DNA of 64,000 bases, from positions 20,585-84,584 of the forward strand of contig UQHR01000005.1 of assembly GCA_900540905.1 (NCBI GenBank), written 5' to 3'. Below the pieces are notes generated by a model. The model did not search any database. It was not told the origin of the DNA and worked only from the letters and a program-made list of their open reading frames with translations. A program made the translations under genes and the position numbers. Of the stretch, positions 33,701-41,959 are shown one piece after another; the stretch's first letter is position 1; every line of letters begins with the position of its first letter. This stretch comes from an uncultured Collinsella sp. (GTDB lineage Bacteria > Actinomycetota > Coriobacteriia > Coriobacteriales > Coriobacteriaceae).

Positions 33701-36700
33701 TGATGGATTCCGTCACCTACACCGCTGCCGGCGAGCACACCTACACGCTGCGCGAGACCAAGGCCGGTGCCACCGAGAACGGCATCACCTACAGCACCGC
33801 CGAGTACACCATCGTGACCACGGTCACGGACAACGGCGACGGTACCCTCATCGTCGAGCATAAGCTGCAGAACAACAAGAAGGCGACCTTCGAGAACGCT
33901 TACAACGTGACCCCCAAGAGCTCCAGCGTCACCGACCAGGTCAAGGCGACCAAGTCCCTGACCGGCCGCGACCTCAAGGCCAGCGAGTTCCACTTCGAGC
34001 TCGTCGAGGGCAACGATGTTGTCGCCACCGGCACCAACGCCGCCGACGGCAAGATTGCGATGAGCGAGATCGCCTACACCGAGGCCGGCAAGCACACCTA
34101 CACGCTGCGCGAGGTCCCGGGCGACGCCGGCAACGGCATCACCTACGACGACAAGACCTACACCATCGAGACCACCATCACCGACAAGGGCGACGGCACG
34201 CTCGTGGCAAAGCACGAGCTGAAGGGCGACAAGGAGGCGAAGTTCAGCAACAGCTACAAGCCGAATCCGGACGAGTTCAGCGTCACCGACCAGATCACCG
34301 CGGCCAAGTCCTTGGACGGCCGCGAGCTCAAGGCCGGCGAGTTCTCCTTCGAGCTCGTCGAGGGCAACGATGTCGTCGCCACCGGCACCAACGACGCCGA
34401 GGGCAACATCACGATGAGCGCCGTGAAGTACACCGCGGCCGGCAAGCACACCTACACGCTGCGCGAGGCCAACGGCGGAACCACCAGCAAGGGCATCACC
34501 TACAGCGATGCCAAGTTCACCATCGAGACCACCATCACCGACAACGGCGACGGCACGCTCAAGGCCGAGCATGTCCTGAAGGGCGACGCCACGGCTGCAA
34601 CCTTCAAGAACACCTACAGCGTGACCCCGCTCGAGACCGAGGTCGACTTTGACCTGAGCAAGGCTATCGACGGCCGCGACTGGACGGATACGGACGAGTT
34701 CAGCTTTACCATCAGCCCCGCCGAGGGCACCGACGCCCCGCTGCCCGACCCTGCAACCGTGACCGTGAGCAAGAAGAACGCGGACGACAATGGTATCGCC
34801 GCCATCAAGTTCGGCAAGATCCGCTACACGGCTGCCGGAACCTATAAGTACGAGATCCGCGAGAACGCGGGCAACGCGGCCGGCATGACGTATGACGAGC
34901 ATGCCGCGACCGCCGAGGTGACCGTGACTGAGGACGGCGAGGGCAAGCTGATCGCCAATGTCACCAAGAAGGAAAACGGACGCTTCACCAACACGTACCG
35001 CACTGAGCTTAACTACACCGCGGCCGGCGGCCTCAAGCTCAGCAAGAGCCTCTCCGGACGTCCCATGACTGAGGGTCAGTTCACCTTTACCGTGACGCCC
35101 GCCGACGAGGCTTCGGCCAACGCGCTTGGCCTGCTGCCCGGAGCCAACAACTTCAAGTCCCCTGCAACGGCAGAGGCGACGGTCGGTCTGATTGACATTC
35201 TGGCTGGCCATGAGGTCAAGTTTACGCAGGCCGACGCCGGCAAGACCTTCACGTACGCCGTGGCCGAGAAGAATGACGGCAAGCCCGGTTACACCTACGA
35301 TGACGCCGTCCGCACCGTGACGATTGCTATCGCCGATGACGGCGCCGGTACGCTTACCGCCACGACGACCGTCTCCGGCGGTCCCGAGGGTACGCATACG
35401 ACGGTCCACAAGAGCGGTGAGAACAAGGTCGAGAGTGCCCTGGTCCCGTTCCACAACAGCTACAGCGCTACGACCAACACGCCTGGCGGTACCGCTGCTC
35501 AGGTTGTCGCCACCAAGACCCTGACCGGTCGTCCGATGGTCGACGGCGAGTTCTGGTTCGGCATCGCCTATCAGGGTGAGCTTGTGGCATACGAAAACCT
35601 CAAGCCCAATATCGGCGGGCACGTGAGCTTTGATGCGCTGCACTACGATACTGAGATGCTTGCTAATCTCGAGGCGGCCGGGCTTGCCCATCGTACCGAT
35701 AAGGACGGTAAGCTTGCCTGGACCATTAACTACACGGCCTACGAAGATTTATTCGGGCTGCCGAATGGCGTTTCCGCTACAACGTGGTTCTTTAACTTTA
35801 AGGTTATCGTTGTCGACAACGGTGACGGTACCCTGACGGCAACGGTCGACTACGGTGGCGTCGAGCCCTTGTTCGAGAACGTCTACGGCGCCGAGGCCGT
35901 GGATGCCACGCTCGCCGGCACCAAGAAGCTTCAGGCTGCCGAGGGCCTGACCCCGGCCGACATCGCGGGCAAGTTCACCTTTACCGTGACCGCCGACGAG
36001 GCTGGCTCCCCGATGCCCGAGCGCACGAACCCAACCAACGACGCGGCCGGCAACGTGGACTTTGGCAAGATCCACTTTACGCTCGAGGACCTCAACCGCG
36101 CCCTGGGCGTGACGACCGACGCTTCTGACGACGCGTCGAACGACGCCGAGGCCAACGCCGACGAGGCCGAGGTTGACGCCGACGCTGCCGACACCGACGA
36201 GTCCAACGACGAGTCCGAGCCCGCAGCCCCCACCGCTCCGCGCTCGCACACCTTTACCTACACGGTGACCGAGTCCGGTAGCGCCCCTGGCGTGACCAAC
36301 GACGCCAACGCCACGCGCAAGGTTTCCTACACCGTGACTGACGACCGCGCCGGACATCTGAGTGTCGTGCGCGAAGGCGACGACGGTGCGGCCTTCACGT
36401 TCACCAACACCTACGGCGTGGCGCCCACCGATTCTGCCGTGACCGATCAGGTCAAGACGGTCAAGCGTTTGACCGGACGCGACCTTGCAGCCGGCGAGTT
36501 CACGTTTGAGCTGCTCGAGGACGGCGTGGTTGTTGCTAGCGGCACCAACGACGTCAACGGCAACGTTACGCTGAGCCCGATCCACTATGAGGCGCCCGGC
36601 ACGCACGCGTACACGCTGCGCGAGGCTTGCCCCAACGCGCTCGGCCTGTACAAGGGCGTCACCTATGACGGCACGACCTACACCGTCGTGACCACCGTCT

Positions 36701-37314
36701 CCGACAACGGCGACGGCACGCTGACCGCGACGCACAAGCTCGAGGGAACCACCGAGTCCGCTGGCTTTACCAACAAGTATCACGCCATGCCCACGCAGGT
36801 TTCCATCGGCGCCATCAAGGTGCTCGAGGGACGCGAGCTCAAGAAGGACGAGTTTAGCTTTAAGCTCGTTGGCGAGGACATCGAGTCTACGGTTACCAAC
36901 GATGCCGACGGCAAGATCAACTTCGACAAGTTCGAGTACGACGAGCCTGGTACGTACGCCTACACCATCAGCGAGGTCAAGGGCGACGAGGCCGGTATGA
37001 CCTACGACAAGTCCGTCTTTACCGCGACCGTCAACGTGGTCGACGACGGCGAGGGTAACCTCAAGGCGAACATCGCCTTTACCAAGGGCGACAAGAGCGT
37101 CGAGGGTATCGTGTTCAACAACACGTACAAGAAGCCCGAGACACCCGTGCCGACGCCCGATCCCGGCACGCCCAAGACCGTGACGAACATCGTCAAGACG
37201 GTCAAGGGTTTCCTGCCCACCACGGGTGACCAGCAGGCAGCCGCACTGCTCATGGCATTCGTCATCGCCATGGCCGGCGTTGGAGCCCTGGTCTGGGGTA
37301 TCCGTAAGCGCTAG
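30775..37314 (+). CDS. Giant LPxTG surface protein: vWA domain plus eleven pilin-type (FctA/Spy0128) repeats
   Basis: A 2179-residue cell-wall-anchored protein. A signal peptide (KYTRGLLAVILAVVLVLPAA) is followed by a von Willebrand A domain whose metal site DASGSMDD is at 119-126. From about residue 690 come eleven repeats of 115-175 residues, each starting near K-x-L-x-G-R and ending F-x-N-x-Y, with a conserved Glu in YTLRE. This Lys/Asn/Glu pattern is that of self-crosslinking isopeptide domains in Gram-positive pilins. Repeats 2-5 (33205-34629) are near copies. Repeat 9 carries an Asp/Ala/Glu-rich insert (36109-36243). The C-terminus has the sorting signal LPTTG, a hydrophobic helix and RKR. 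No sortase gene is in the window. Confidence 0.92.
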   Translation: MGKYTRGLLAVILAVVLVLPAAAFAMLPEANARSSTGMDGPTVSGKIVDPNTSDNWTYWAAGSDGSGKITTQNVGRIWTDKTVEAGEESDFVTTLSAISSTSNTITTVPKPLDIVMVLDASGSMDDPMSSSDRTKRIDALKTAANSFIEKIAEENAKISDESKQHQVAIVKFAGDKTNKVGNDMYGNKGYTYNYSQVMKEPTLCKDDGVSSLKSTVNSIKPAGATRADYGMDLAESISDREDAKKVVLFFTDGSPTSYSSFESSVADSAINKANSLKQDGTVIYTIGIFSGANPAADPTASGTINENKFMHAVSSNYPTAASSISFWGEWTINFGARSENANYYKSAKNAKELEDIFKDISESITEVVGYPTEVHDGYGEHKSGYITFTDELGDFMQVDDFTEVEYNGTTFKDPEKSTKGNVDNYTFAGEAANLVITVQRAAEGNPQQGDIVEVKIPASLIPLRKFDVDETKGTLKVSDVEPIRVKYASSVKDIARENLFTPDEALKKYIDKNTTDEQGSKSVAFYANKWNGDLDLGDTIANFKPAATNRYYFFQKQTPIYVDPACTQPAKGQLESERHYYYQDEFEVADGSGKLDHGTTVIEFAGGHAAQFAGAVVKDESSGNLSFSEGTARLAFIDELHTDKKSNATETASDVLNPRWNDTSSKESATHVDSHLGNNGKISFDVTPATVDTKADFGLTKVLEGRDWTGTDEFAFELSATSGDDTPMPASTDATVRQGNTAIDFGEIAFNKPGEYTYEVREVKGTLGGIAYSDNVAKITVKATVDTAGKLTAEVTKSKDKVFTNTYSVKPDEFSVTDQITATKVLDGRDLKEGEFHFELVEGNDVVAAGTNDAEGNITMIPIEYTAAGEHTYTLREVKGNAGGVTYDGKTYTVVTTITDNGDGTLSATHVLKDVDEAKFVNSYKPGSKDSSVTDQITASKSLDGRDLKAGEFRFELVEGNDVVATGTNNADGKIVMDSVTYTAAGEHTYTLRETKAGATENGITYSTAEYTIVTTVTDNGDGTLIVEHKLQNNKKATFENAYNVTPKSSSVTDQVKATKSLTGRDLKASEFHFELVEGNDVVATGTNAADGKIAMSEIAYTEAGKHTYTLREVPGDAGNGITYDDKTYTIETTITDKGDGTLVAKHELKGDKEAKFSNSYKPNPDEFSVTDQITAAKSLDGRELKAGEFSFELVEGNDVVATGTNDAEGNITMSAVKYTAAGKHTYTLREANGGTTSKGITYSDAKFTIETTITDNGDGTLKAEHVLKGDATAATFKNTYSVTPLETEVDFDLSKAIDGRDWTDTDEFSFTISPAEGTDAPLPDPATVTVSKKNADDNGIAAIKFGKIRYTAAGTYKYEIRENAGNAAGMTYDEHAATAEVTVTEDGEGKLIANVTKKENGRFTNTYRTELNYTAAGGLKLSKSLSGRPMTEGQFTFTVTPADEASANALGLLPGANNFKSPATAEATVGLIDILAGHEVKFTQADAGKTFTYAVAEKNDGKPGYTYDDAVRTVTIAIADDGAGTLTATTTVSGGPEGTHTTVHKSGENKVESALVPFHNSYSATTNTPGGTAAQVVATKTLTGRPMVDGEFWFGIAYQGELVAYENLKPNIGGHVSFDALHYDTEMLANLEAAGLAHRTDKDGKLAWTINYTAYEDLFGLPNGVSATTWFFNFKVIVVDNGDGTLTATVDYGGVEPLFENVYGAEAVDATLAGTKKLQAAEGLTPADIAGKFTFTVTADEAGSPMPERTNPTNDAAGNVDFGKIHFTLEDLNRALGVTTDASDDASNDAEANADEAEVDADAADTDESNDESEPAAPTAPRSHTFTYTVTESGSAPGVTNDANATRKVSYTVTDDRAGHLSVVREGDDGAAFTFTNTYGVAPTDSAVTDQVKTVKRLTGRDLAAGEFTFELLEDGVVVASGTNDVNGNVTLSPIHYEAPGTHAYTLREACPNALGLYKGVTYDGTTYTVVTTVSDNGDGTLTATHKLEGTTESAGFTNKYHAMPTQVSIGAIKVLEGRELKKDEFSFKLVGEDIESTVTNDADGKINFDKFEYDEPGTYAYTISEVKGDEAGMTYDKSVFTATVNVVDDGEGNLKANIAFTKGDKSVEGIVFNNTYKKPETPVPTPDPGTPKTVTNIVKTVKGFLPTTGDQQAAALLMAFVIAMAGVGALVWGIRKR

Positions 37315-37362
37315 GCACGTCGACAGCGCCCGGGGCCAAATCCCGACCTACTCCTACCCCCA

Positions 37363-37404
37363 GCCGCCACGGAGGCATCCCCCTCCTCCGTGGCGGCACT
37401 TTTG
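37363..37404 (+). terminator. Terminator of the giant surface-protein gene
   Basis: GCCGCCACGGAGG (37363-37375) pairs perfectly with CCTCCGTGGCGGC (37385-37397), followed by ACTTTTG. Confidence 0.8.
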
Positions 37405-37415
37405 TGTGCCGGGGG

Positions 37416-37626
37416 CGCCACGAAACCGGCCCATCTACTACGTTTAGTCCCTTACCCCCAACCATGCCGAAAAGCGCGAAAACAAAACCGCAGGTAGAAC
37501 GCCTGCGGTTTTGTTCAAAACGAGGGTATGGTCGGGGGTATCGAGTCAAACGTAGTAGATGGGCCGGTTTCGTGGCGAGCGCTGCCAAATGATCCCCCGG
37601 GGACGGAGGAAAACGGATCATTTTGG
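37416..37626. repeat. Palindromic element containing the right 148-bp direct repeat
   Basis: The outer arms 37416-37445 (CGCCACGAAACCGGCCCATC...) and 37548-37577 are inverted and perfectly complementary over 30 bp. Inside is a second hairpin, AAAACCGCAGG (37484-37494) with CCTGCGGTTTT (37502-37512). Bases 37479-37626 are the right copy of the direct repeat found at 30452-30599. The left copy keeps only the inner hairpin and right arm. Confidence 0.85.
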
Positions 37627-37669
37627 TCCCACGAGGCTGGCGGAGACACTCGTGCAGGGCCGCCCGAAC

Positions 37670-37821
37670 AAAACTATGCCGGTTTACTACGATGAATCCG
37701 AGATTCCTGACCACACCCGCATTTTTGCAAATATCGCAAGTGTTCTACCTGCGGTTTTGTAAGTGCGCAATTTGCCGTGGTCGGAGATATGCGGTTCATC
37801 GTAGTAAACCGGCATAGTTTT
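37670..37821. repeat. 152-bp element with 27-bp perfect inverted ends
   Basis: AAAACTATGCCGGTTTACTA (start of 37670-37696) and the exact complement at 37795-37821 form the ends. Further inward GACCAC and GTGGTC can pair. A truncated copy of the left end is at 30392-30411, before the surface-protein gene. The element lies just downstream of the response-regulator gene on the minus strand. Confidence 0.85.
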
Positions 37822-37852
37822 GAAATGGCATCAAATTGGCGGCAGCCAGCGG

Positions 37853-38482
37853 CTAGCCTCGCAGATAGGCGATGGCGATTTGGGTGCGGTTGCGTAGCCC
37901 CATTTTGGCTAGGATCGAGCTGATGTGGTTTCGTACGGTGCCTTCGCCCATATAGGCGGTGGCGGCAATCTCCTTGTTATCGAGGCCGCGGGCGATGAGC
38001 TCGGCGACTTCGAACTCGCGGTCGGTCAGGCTGGCAAAGGCTGCGGGCCGGCGGGGCGTGCCCGTCTTGTCGCCCATCCCGTCAAAGTCAACATCTTCGA
38101 TCGCCTTGCCCTCGAGCACGCGTTTGCCATCCATGACCTGTGCCAACGCTGGCGGAATGGCGGCGACATCGGTCTTGATCAGGTAACCGCGGGCGCCCAG
38201 CTTGAGCGCCGACACAATGTACTCGTCATCCGAAAACGTGGTCAGGAACACCACGCGTGCTGCGGGGTCGCGCTCGAGGATCTCGCGTGCCGCCGAAAGG
38301 CCGTCACGCCCCGGCATCTGGATGTCGAGCAGCGCGATATCGGGTGCGTGTTCGGTGTAGAGCGCGACCGCGTCGTTGCCGTCGGCGCCGGTGCCCACGA
38401 CTTCGATCTGCGGCTGGGCACCCAGGATAATCTTGAGCGAATCGACCACCAAGCGGTCGTCGTCGACAACAATGAGCCTCAT
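37853..38482 (-). CDS. Response regulator, NarL/LuxR type
   Basis: A 209-residue two-component regulator. The receiver domain has the acidic pair DDD near the N-terminus, the phosphorylated Asp in IALLDIQMPG and the conserved Lys in YLIKTD. The C-terminal LuxR-type helix-turn-helix reads LTDREFEVAELIARGLDNKE...VRNHISSILAKMG. The gene overlaps the sensor kinase by four bases, so the pair is co-translated. The divergent ABC-2 transporter (39824-43151) is the likely target, since such pairs often control a neighbouring exporter; no binding site was identified. Confidence 0.93.
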   Translation of the reverse strand: MRLIVVDDDRLVVDSLKIILGAQPQIEVVGTGADGNDAVALYTEHAPDIALLDIQMPGRDGLSAAREILERDPAARVVFLTTFSDDEYIVSALKLGARGYLIKTDVAAIPPALAQVMDGKRVLEGKAIEDVDFDGMGDKTGTPRRPAAFASLTDREFEVAELIARGLDNKEIAATAYMGEGTVRNHISSILAKMGLRNRTQIAIAYLRG

Positions 38483-39624
38483 CGGGCGTCATCTCCTTGC
38501 TGTTTGGGGACGGTGGCAAACACGCGCCAGCCGGGGGCGCCGGCGCGCAGACCGGCGGTGAAGGTTCCGCCAAGCGCCTCGACGCGCTCACGCATGGAGA
38601 CGAGCCCCATGCCTTCTGCGACGTTGCTGCTGCTCGCCGGGGTCGCGTCCGCGCCATCATCGGTAACGATGAGCTGGTAAAACGATGGATGCTCCATGCA
38701 CCGCACGGTAATGGTTTTGGCATGGGCGTGGCGCATGGCGTTGGACAGCGCCTCGCGCAGCACCGCCGCAAAGCAGTTGCCGACGTTGGCGGGCGCATGC
38801 TCGGCCAAAACCTCAAGCTCAATCTGCGGACCGCTGTCCGAGCGTGCGCCTTCAACGATGCGTTCGAGCTGCACGGAGAGGTTGGTTGCATTGTCGTTGA
38901 GCGCGTGGACGCTGGCGCGCACGAGCTGGAGCGCCTCGTCAACGGTGTATTTGACGTCGGCGAAATCGGCGGCAACGCCGGGCTCGTTGGCATGGACCAC
39001 GCGCAGGGCTTCGGTTTGAAGCGAAGCGCGCGTGAGCTGGTGGCCCACGTTATCGTGGATTTCGCGCGCGATGCGGGCGCGTTCGGCGAGCGTCGCGAGC
39101 TCGACTTCGTAGTCCTGGCGGTCGGCGAGGTCGCGGTTGCGTGCCTCGAGTGCCAGGGCGCGTTCTTGCAGCTTGTCGCGGGTGCGACGCATGCGTTCCT
39201 GTTCGCGCTCCAGCTGCGCGGTGCGCAGCGACAGCAACGTGGCGGCGACCGAAAGGATGGCGGTCAGCAGGAGCGTTCGGGCGGTGAGCGCGCCGGTGCG
39301 AAGGTCCGCGACGAGCGCAAAGACAAAGGTGGCGCCAATGCCCAGCGCGGCCCAGGCGTGCTCACGGCGCGCCCGCCGCGCGATGTCATAGAGGGCGAGA
39401 GGCGCAAACGGCACAAACGGCGGCACGAAAACGGCCGCGATGATGTAGACGTAGCTCGCGGTCTCGCTTGCACGGCGCGTGCGTTCCTTCTGTGCGAGCT
39501 CGGCCAGTGAGGTGGCAATAACGCCCAGGCAAAACGCCGCGACCAGGCGAGCGTCCACAGCAAGGCCCACGGCGGCTGCGATGCAGCACGCTAGCACGAT
39601 CGATTTGTCGAAAAGCCTGTTCAT
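38479..39624 (-). CDS. Sensor histidine kinase, HisKA_3 (DesK/NarX type)
   Basis: A membrane sensor kinase of 381 residues with several hydrophobic helices in the first ~140 residues, a coiled-coil region (LRTAQLEREQERMRRTRDKL), the phosphorylated His in LAERARIAREIHDNVGHQL, and an HATPase_c domain with REALSNAMRHAHA and EGMGLVSMRERVEALGG. I placed the start at the ATG at 39624, directly before the first helix. An open frame continues to 39804 but lacks support. It has no obvious extracellular sensing domain, so it probably senses within the membrane. Confidence 0.9.
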   Translation of the reverse strand: MNRLFDKSIVLACCIAAAVGLAVDARLVAAFCLGVIATSLAELAQKERTRRASETASYVYIIAAVFVPPFVPFAPLALYDIARRARREHAWAALGIGATFVFALVADLRTGALTARTLLLTAILSVAATLLSLRTAQLEREQERMRRTRDKLQERALALEARNRDLADRQDYEVELATLAERARIAREIHDNVGHQLTRASLQTEALRVVHANEPGVAADFADVKYTVDEALQLVRASVHALNDNATNLSVQLERIVEGARSDSGPQIELEVLAEHAPANVGNCFAAVLREALSNAMRHAHAKTITVRCMEHPSFYQLIVTDDGADATPASSSNVAEGMGLVSMRERVEALGGTFTAGLRAGAPGWRVFATVPKQQGDDAR

Positions 39625-39823
39625 ACGGGTATTGTACGCGAAGCTGCGCGTGGTGGAGGGGCCGCCTGCGCAACCGTGACATTCCTCCCGCGCGGCAAAG
39701 CGGGGGCGTCGGCAGGCCGCACGACCAAGGCCCCCGCACTCGTGACAAAGCTCACTGGTGCGCGCCGGCGGTTCCTGCGATGATGCAATCGTACCGGGCC
39801 GCAATCAACAGAAGGGCCGCCTC

Positions 39824-40762
39824 ATGACAGACATCGTCCACGTCGAAAATCTCGTCAAGCGCTACGACGATCTTATCGCGCTCGACCACTTTAACCTGTG
39901 CATCGCTCCCGGCGAGATCTTTGGCCTGCTGGGCCCCAACGGCTCGGGCAAGACCACGTCCATCAACTGCATTCTGCAGCTGCTCGCCTACGACAAAGGC
40001 ACCATCGAGCTGTTCGGTGAACCCATGACGCCCACGCGCTACGACCTCAAGCGTCGCATCGGCGTGGTGCCGCAGCAGGTGGCGGTGTTTGACGAGCTTA
40101 CCGTGCGTGAGAACATCGACTATTTCTGCAGCCTTTACGTTAACGACCGCAAGCACCGTCGGGCGCTCGTGGACGAGGCGATCGACTTCGTCGGGCTGGG
40201 CGACTTTGCTAAGTTCCGCCCTGGTAAGCTCTCGGGCGGCCTGGCGCGTCGCCTCAACATCGCCTGCGGCATCGCGCACAAGCCCGAGCTCATCTTCTTT
40301 GACGAGCCCACGGTGGCGGTCGACCCGCAGAGCCGCAACGCCATCCTGGAGGGCATCTGCCGCCTGCGCGACGAGGGCGCTACAGTGGTGTATACCAGCC
40401 ATTACATGGAGGAAGTCGAGCAAATTTGCAGCCGCATCATGATCATGGACGGCGGCCGCGTGCTGGCGCAGGGCACCAACGACGAGCTCAAGCGCATGAT
40501 TCAGATGGGCGAGAAGATTGTAATCGAGGTCGGCGAGGTTCCGAGTGCGGCGCTCGGTGCCGTTGCAAGCCTGCCGCACGTTCTGGACCTTTCGGCAACG
40601 GCGGGACAGCTCACGTTTTCGTGCGAAGCGAGCCCGCACAACCTGACGGACATTCTCGATGCGCTGCGCTCGCATGACGTGCCGCTCGGCCGCATCTATT
40701 CCGAACCGCCGACCCTCAACGACGTGTTCCTCGAGATCACCGGCCGCGAGCTGCGCGACTAG
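39824..40762 (+). CDS. ABC-2 type exporter, ATP-binding protein
   Basis: A 312-residue ATPase with Walker A GPNGSGKTT, signature LSGGLARR, Walker B LIFFDEPTVAVD and the switch His in YTSHYMEE. The C-terminal ~90 residues are the extension seen in drug or lipid exporters of the DrrA/CcmA group. ATG 39824 is preceded by GAAGGGCCGCC; an upstream in-frame start at 39758 is less likely. It begins a three-gene operon with two permeases, divergent from a two-component system. Confidence 0.92.
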   Translation: MTDIVHVENLVKRYDDLIALDHFNLCIAPGEIFGLLGPNGSGKTTSINCILQLLAYDKGTIELFGEPMTPTRYDLKRRIGVVPQQVAVFDELTVRENIDYFCSLYVNDRKHRRALVDEAIDFVGLGDFAKFRPGKLSGGLARRLNIACGIAHKPELIFFDEPTVAVDPQSRNAILEGICRLRDEGATVVYTSHYMEEVEQICSRIMIMDGGRVLAQGTNDELKRMIQMGEKIVIEVGEVPSAALGAVASLPHVLDLSATAGQLTFSCEASPHNLTDILDALRSHDVPLGRIYSEPPTLNDVFLEITGRELRD

Positions 40763-40771
40763 GGGGCAGCC

Positions 40772-41959
40772 ATGTTCAACACCATTATCATTACGGCCAA
40801 GACGTTGCTGCGCCGGCCGAGCACGTGGGTTTGGGGCGCGATCTTTCCCGTCGCGCTTTCCACGATGTTCATGTTTATGTTTGCGAACCTCAGCTCCGAC
40901 GGCACGGTCGACCCGGTGCCGGTGGCCGTCGTGGCGGATGAGGCCTGGGACGCCTCGACCTTTAAGGACGTGGCGACCTCGCTTGCCAAGGAAGGCGACG
41001 ACCAGCTGCTCGAGATCCACGAGTGCGACGACGCAGCCGACGCGAACCGTGCGCTTAAGGCCGGCGAGGTCGCGGGCATCTATACGGTCGACGACGCGGG
41101 TACGCCCAAACTCACGTTGCTATCGAGTTACGACAGCTCGCGCGCCTCGTCGGTGCTTACCGACCGCAGCATCCTTGAAACGGTGGCAAGCTCGTATACG
41201 CAAAATGCCGAGCTCATGGCCCAGATTGCTCAAGATGACCCGGCGGCGCTCGCCGACCCGGAGGCGGTTGCGCGCGCTCTGTCGCTCGAGGGCGGAACCC
41301 GCCGCGTGAGCCTGACTCGTGCCACGCCCGATGGCACGGTCATCTACTATTACGCGCTTTTTGGCCTGGTCGCGATGATGTCTGCCGAGTTTGCCGCCTT
41401 GAGCGTCGTCGATTTGCAGCCTAATCTGTCGGGCCTTGGCGCGCGCCGCTGCGTGGGCGGTCTTTCCAAGACGGCGTCGCTGGCCGGCATTTTTGTCGGC
41501 TCGTGGCTGGTTTCCTTTGCATCGATGGCGGTTGCGATCGGCTACGTGCGCCTGGTCGTGGGCGTCGACTTTGGCGGGCGCGAGGGGTTGTGCCTGCTGG
41601 GCGGGGCTGCATCCGCGCTTGCCGCCACGGGCCTGGGGCTTTTTGTGGGCACGCTTCCCGTTAAGGGCGGCAAGGCATCCAAGTCGGGCATCCTCACGGG
41701 CTTTGCCACCACGTGCGCCCTGTTCGCCGGCCTCTACGGCGAGCCGGCGATGGCGCTTGCCGACGACGTCGCCCGCGCTTGTCCGGTCGAGTGCTGGCTC
41801 AACCCCGTCAAGCTCATCTGCGACATGTTCAATCGCCTGTATTTCTTTGGGGACCTGGGGCCCTTCGCTGTTCGCGCCGGCGCGCTCGTCCTGATGGCCC
41901 TGGTGTTTGTCGCCGCCGCTACGCTGATCTTTGGAAGGAGCCGCTATGAGCACCTTTAA
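40772..41959 (+). CDS. ABC-2 type exporter permease 1
   Basis: A 395-residue membrane protein with one N-terminal helix (SFPVALSTMF-like region WGAIFPVALSTMFMFMF), a large extracytoplasmic domain of about 160 residues and a block of five to six helices at the C-terminus. This is the YhgE/ABC-2 permease layout. It follows the ATPase by nine bases and overlaps permease 2 by 14 bases. Substrate unknown; a peptide, lipid or antimicrobial is plausible from the two-component neighbour. Confidence 0.88.
   Translation: MFNTIIITAKTLLRRPSTWVWGAIFPVALSTMFMFMFANLSSDGTVDPVPVAVVADEAWDASTFKDVATSLAKEGDDQLLEIHECDDAADANRALKAGEVAGIYTVDDAGTPKLTLLSSYDSSRASSVLTDRSILETVASSYTQNAELMAQIAQDDPAALADPEAVARALSLEGGTRRVSLTRATPDGTVIYYYALFGLVAMMSAEFAALSVVDLQPNLSGLGARRCVGGLSKTASLAGIFVGSWLVSFASMAVAIGYVRLVVGVDFGGREGLCLLGGAASALAATGLGLFVGTLPVKGGKASKSGILTGFATTCALFAGLYGEPAMALADDVARACPVECWLNPVKLICDMFNRLYFFGDLGPFAVRAGALVLMALVFVAAATLIFGRSRYEHL

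Noticed and set aside
33205..34629. CRISPR-like or tandem non-coding repeat array
   Set aside because: The ~355-bp period encodes protein domains in frame with conserved K-x-L-x-G and F-x-N-x-Y, so it is a protein repeat.
33145..35691. 848-codon open frame antisense to the adhesin repeats
   Set aside because: It mirrors the repetitive, GC-rich coding strand; its residues are low-complexity Val/Gly/Leu/Asp and no ribosome site or promoter supports it.
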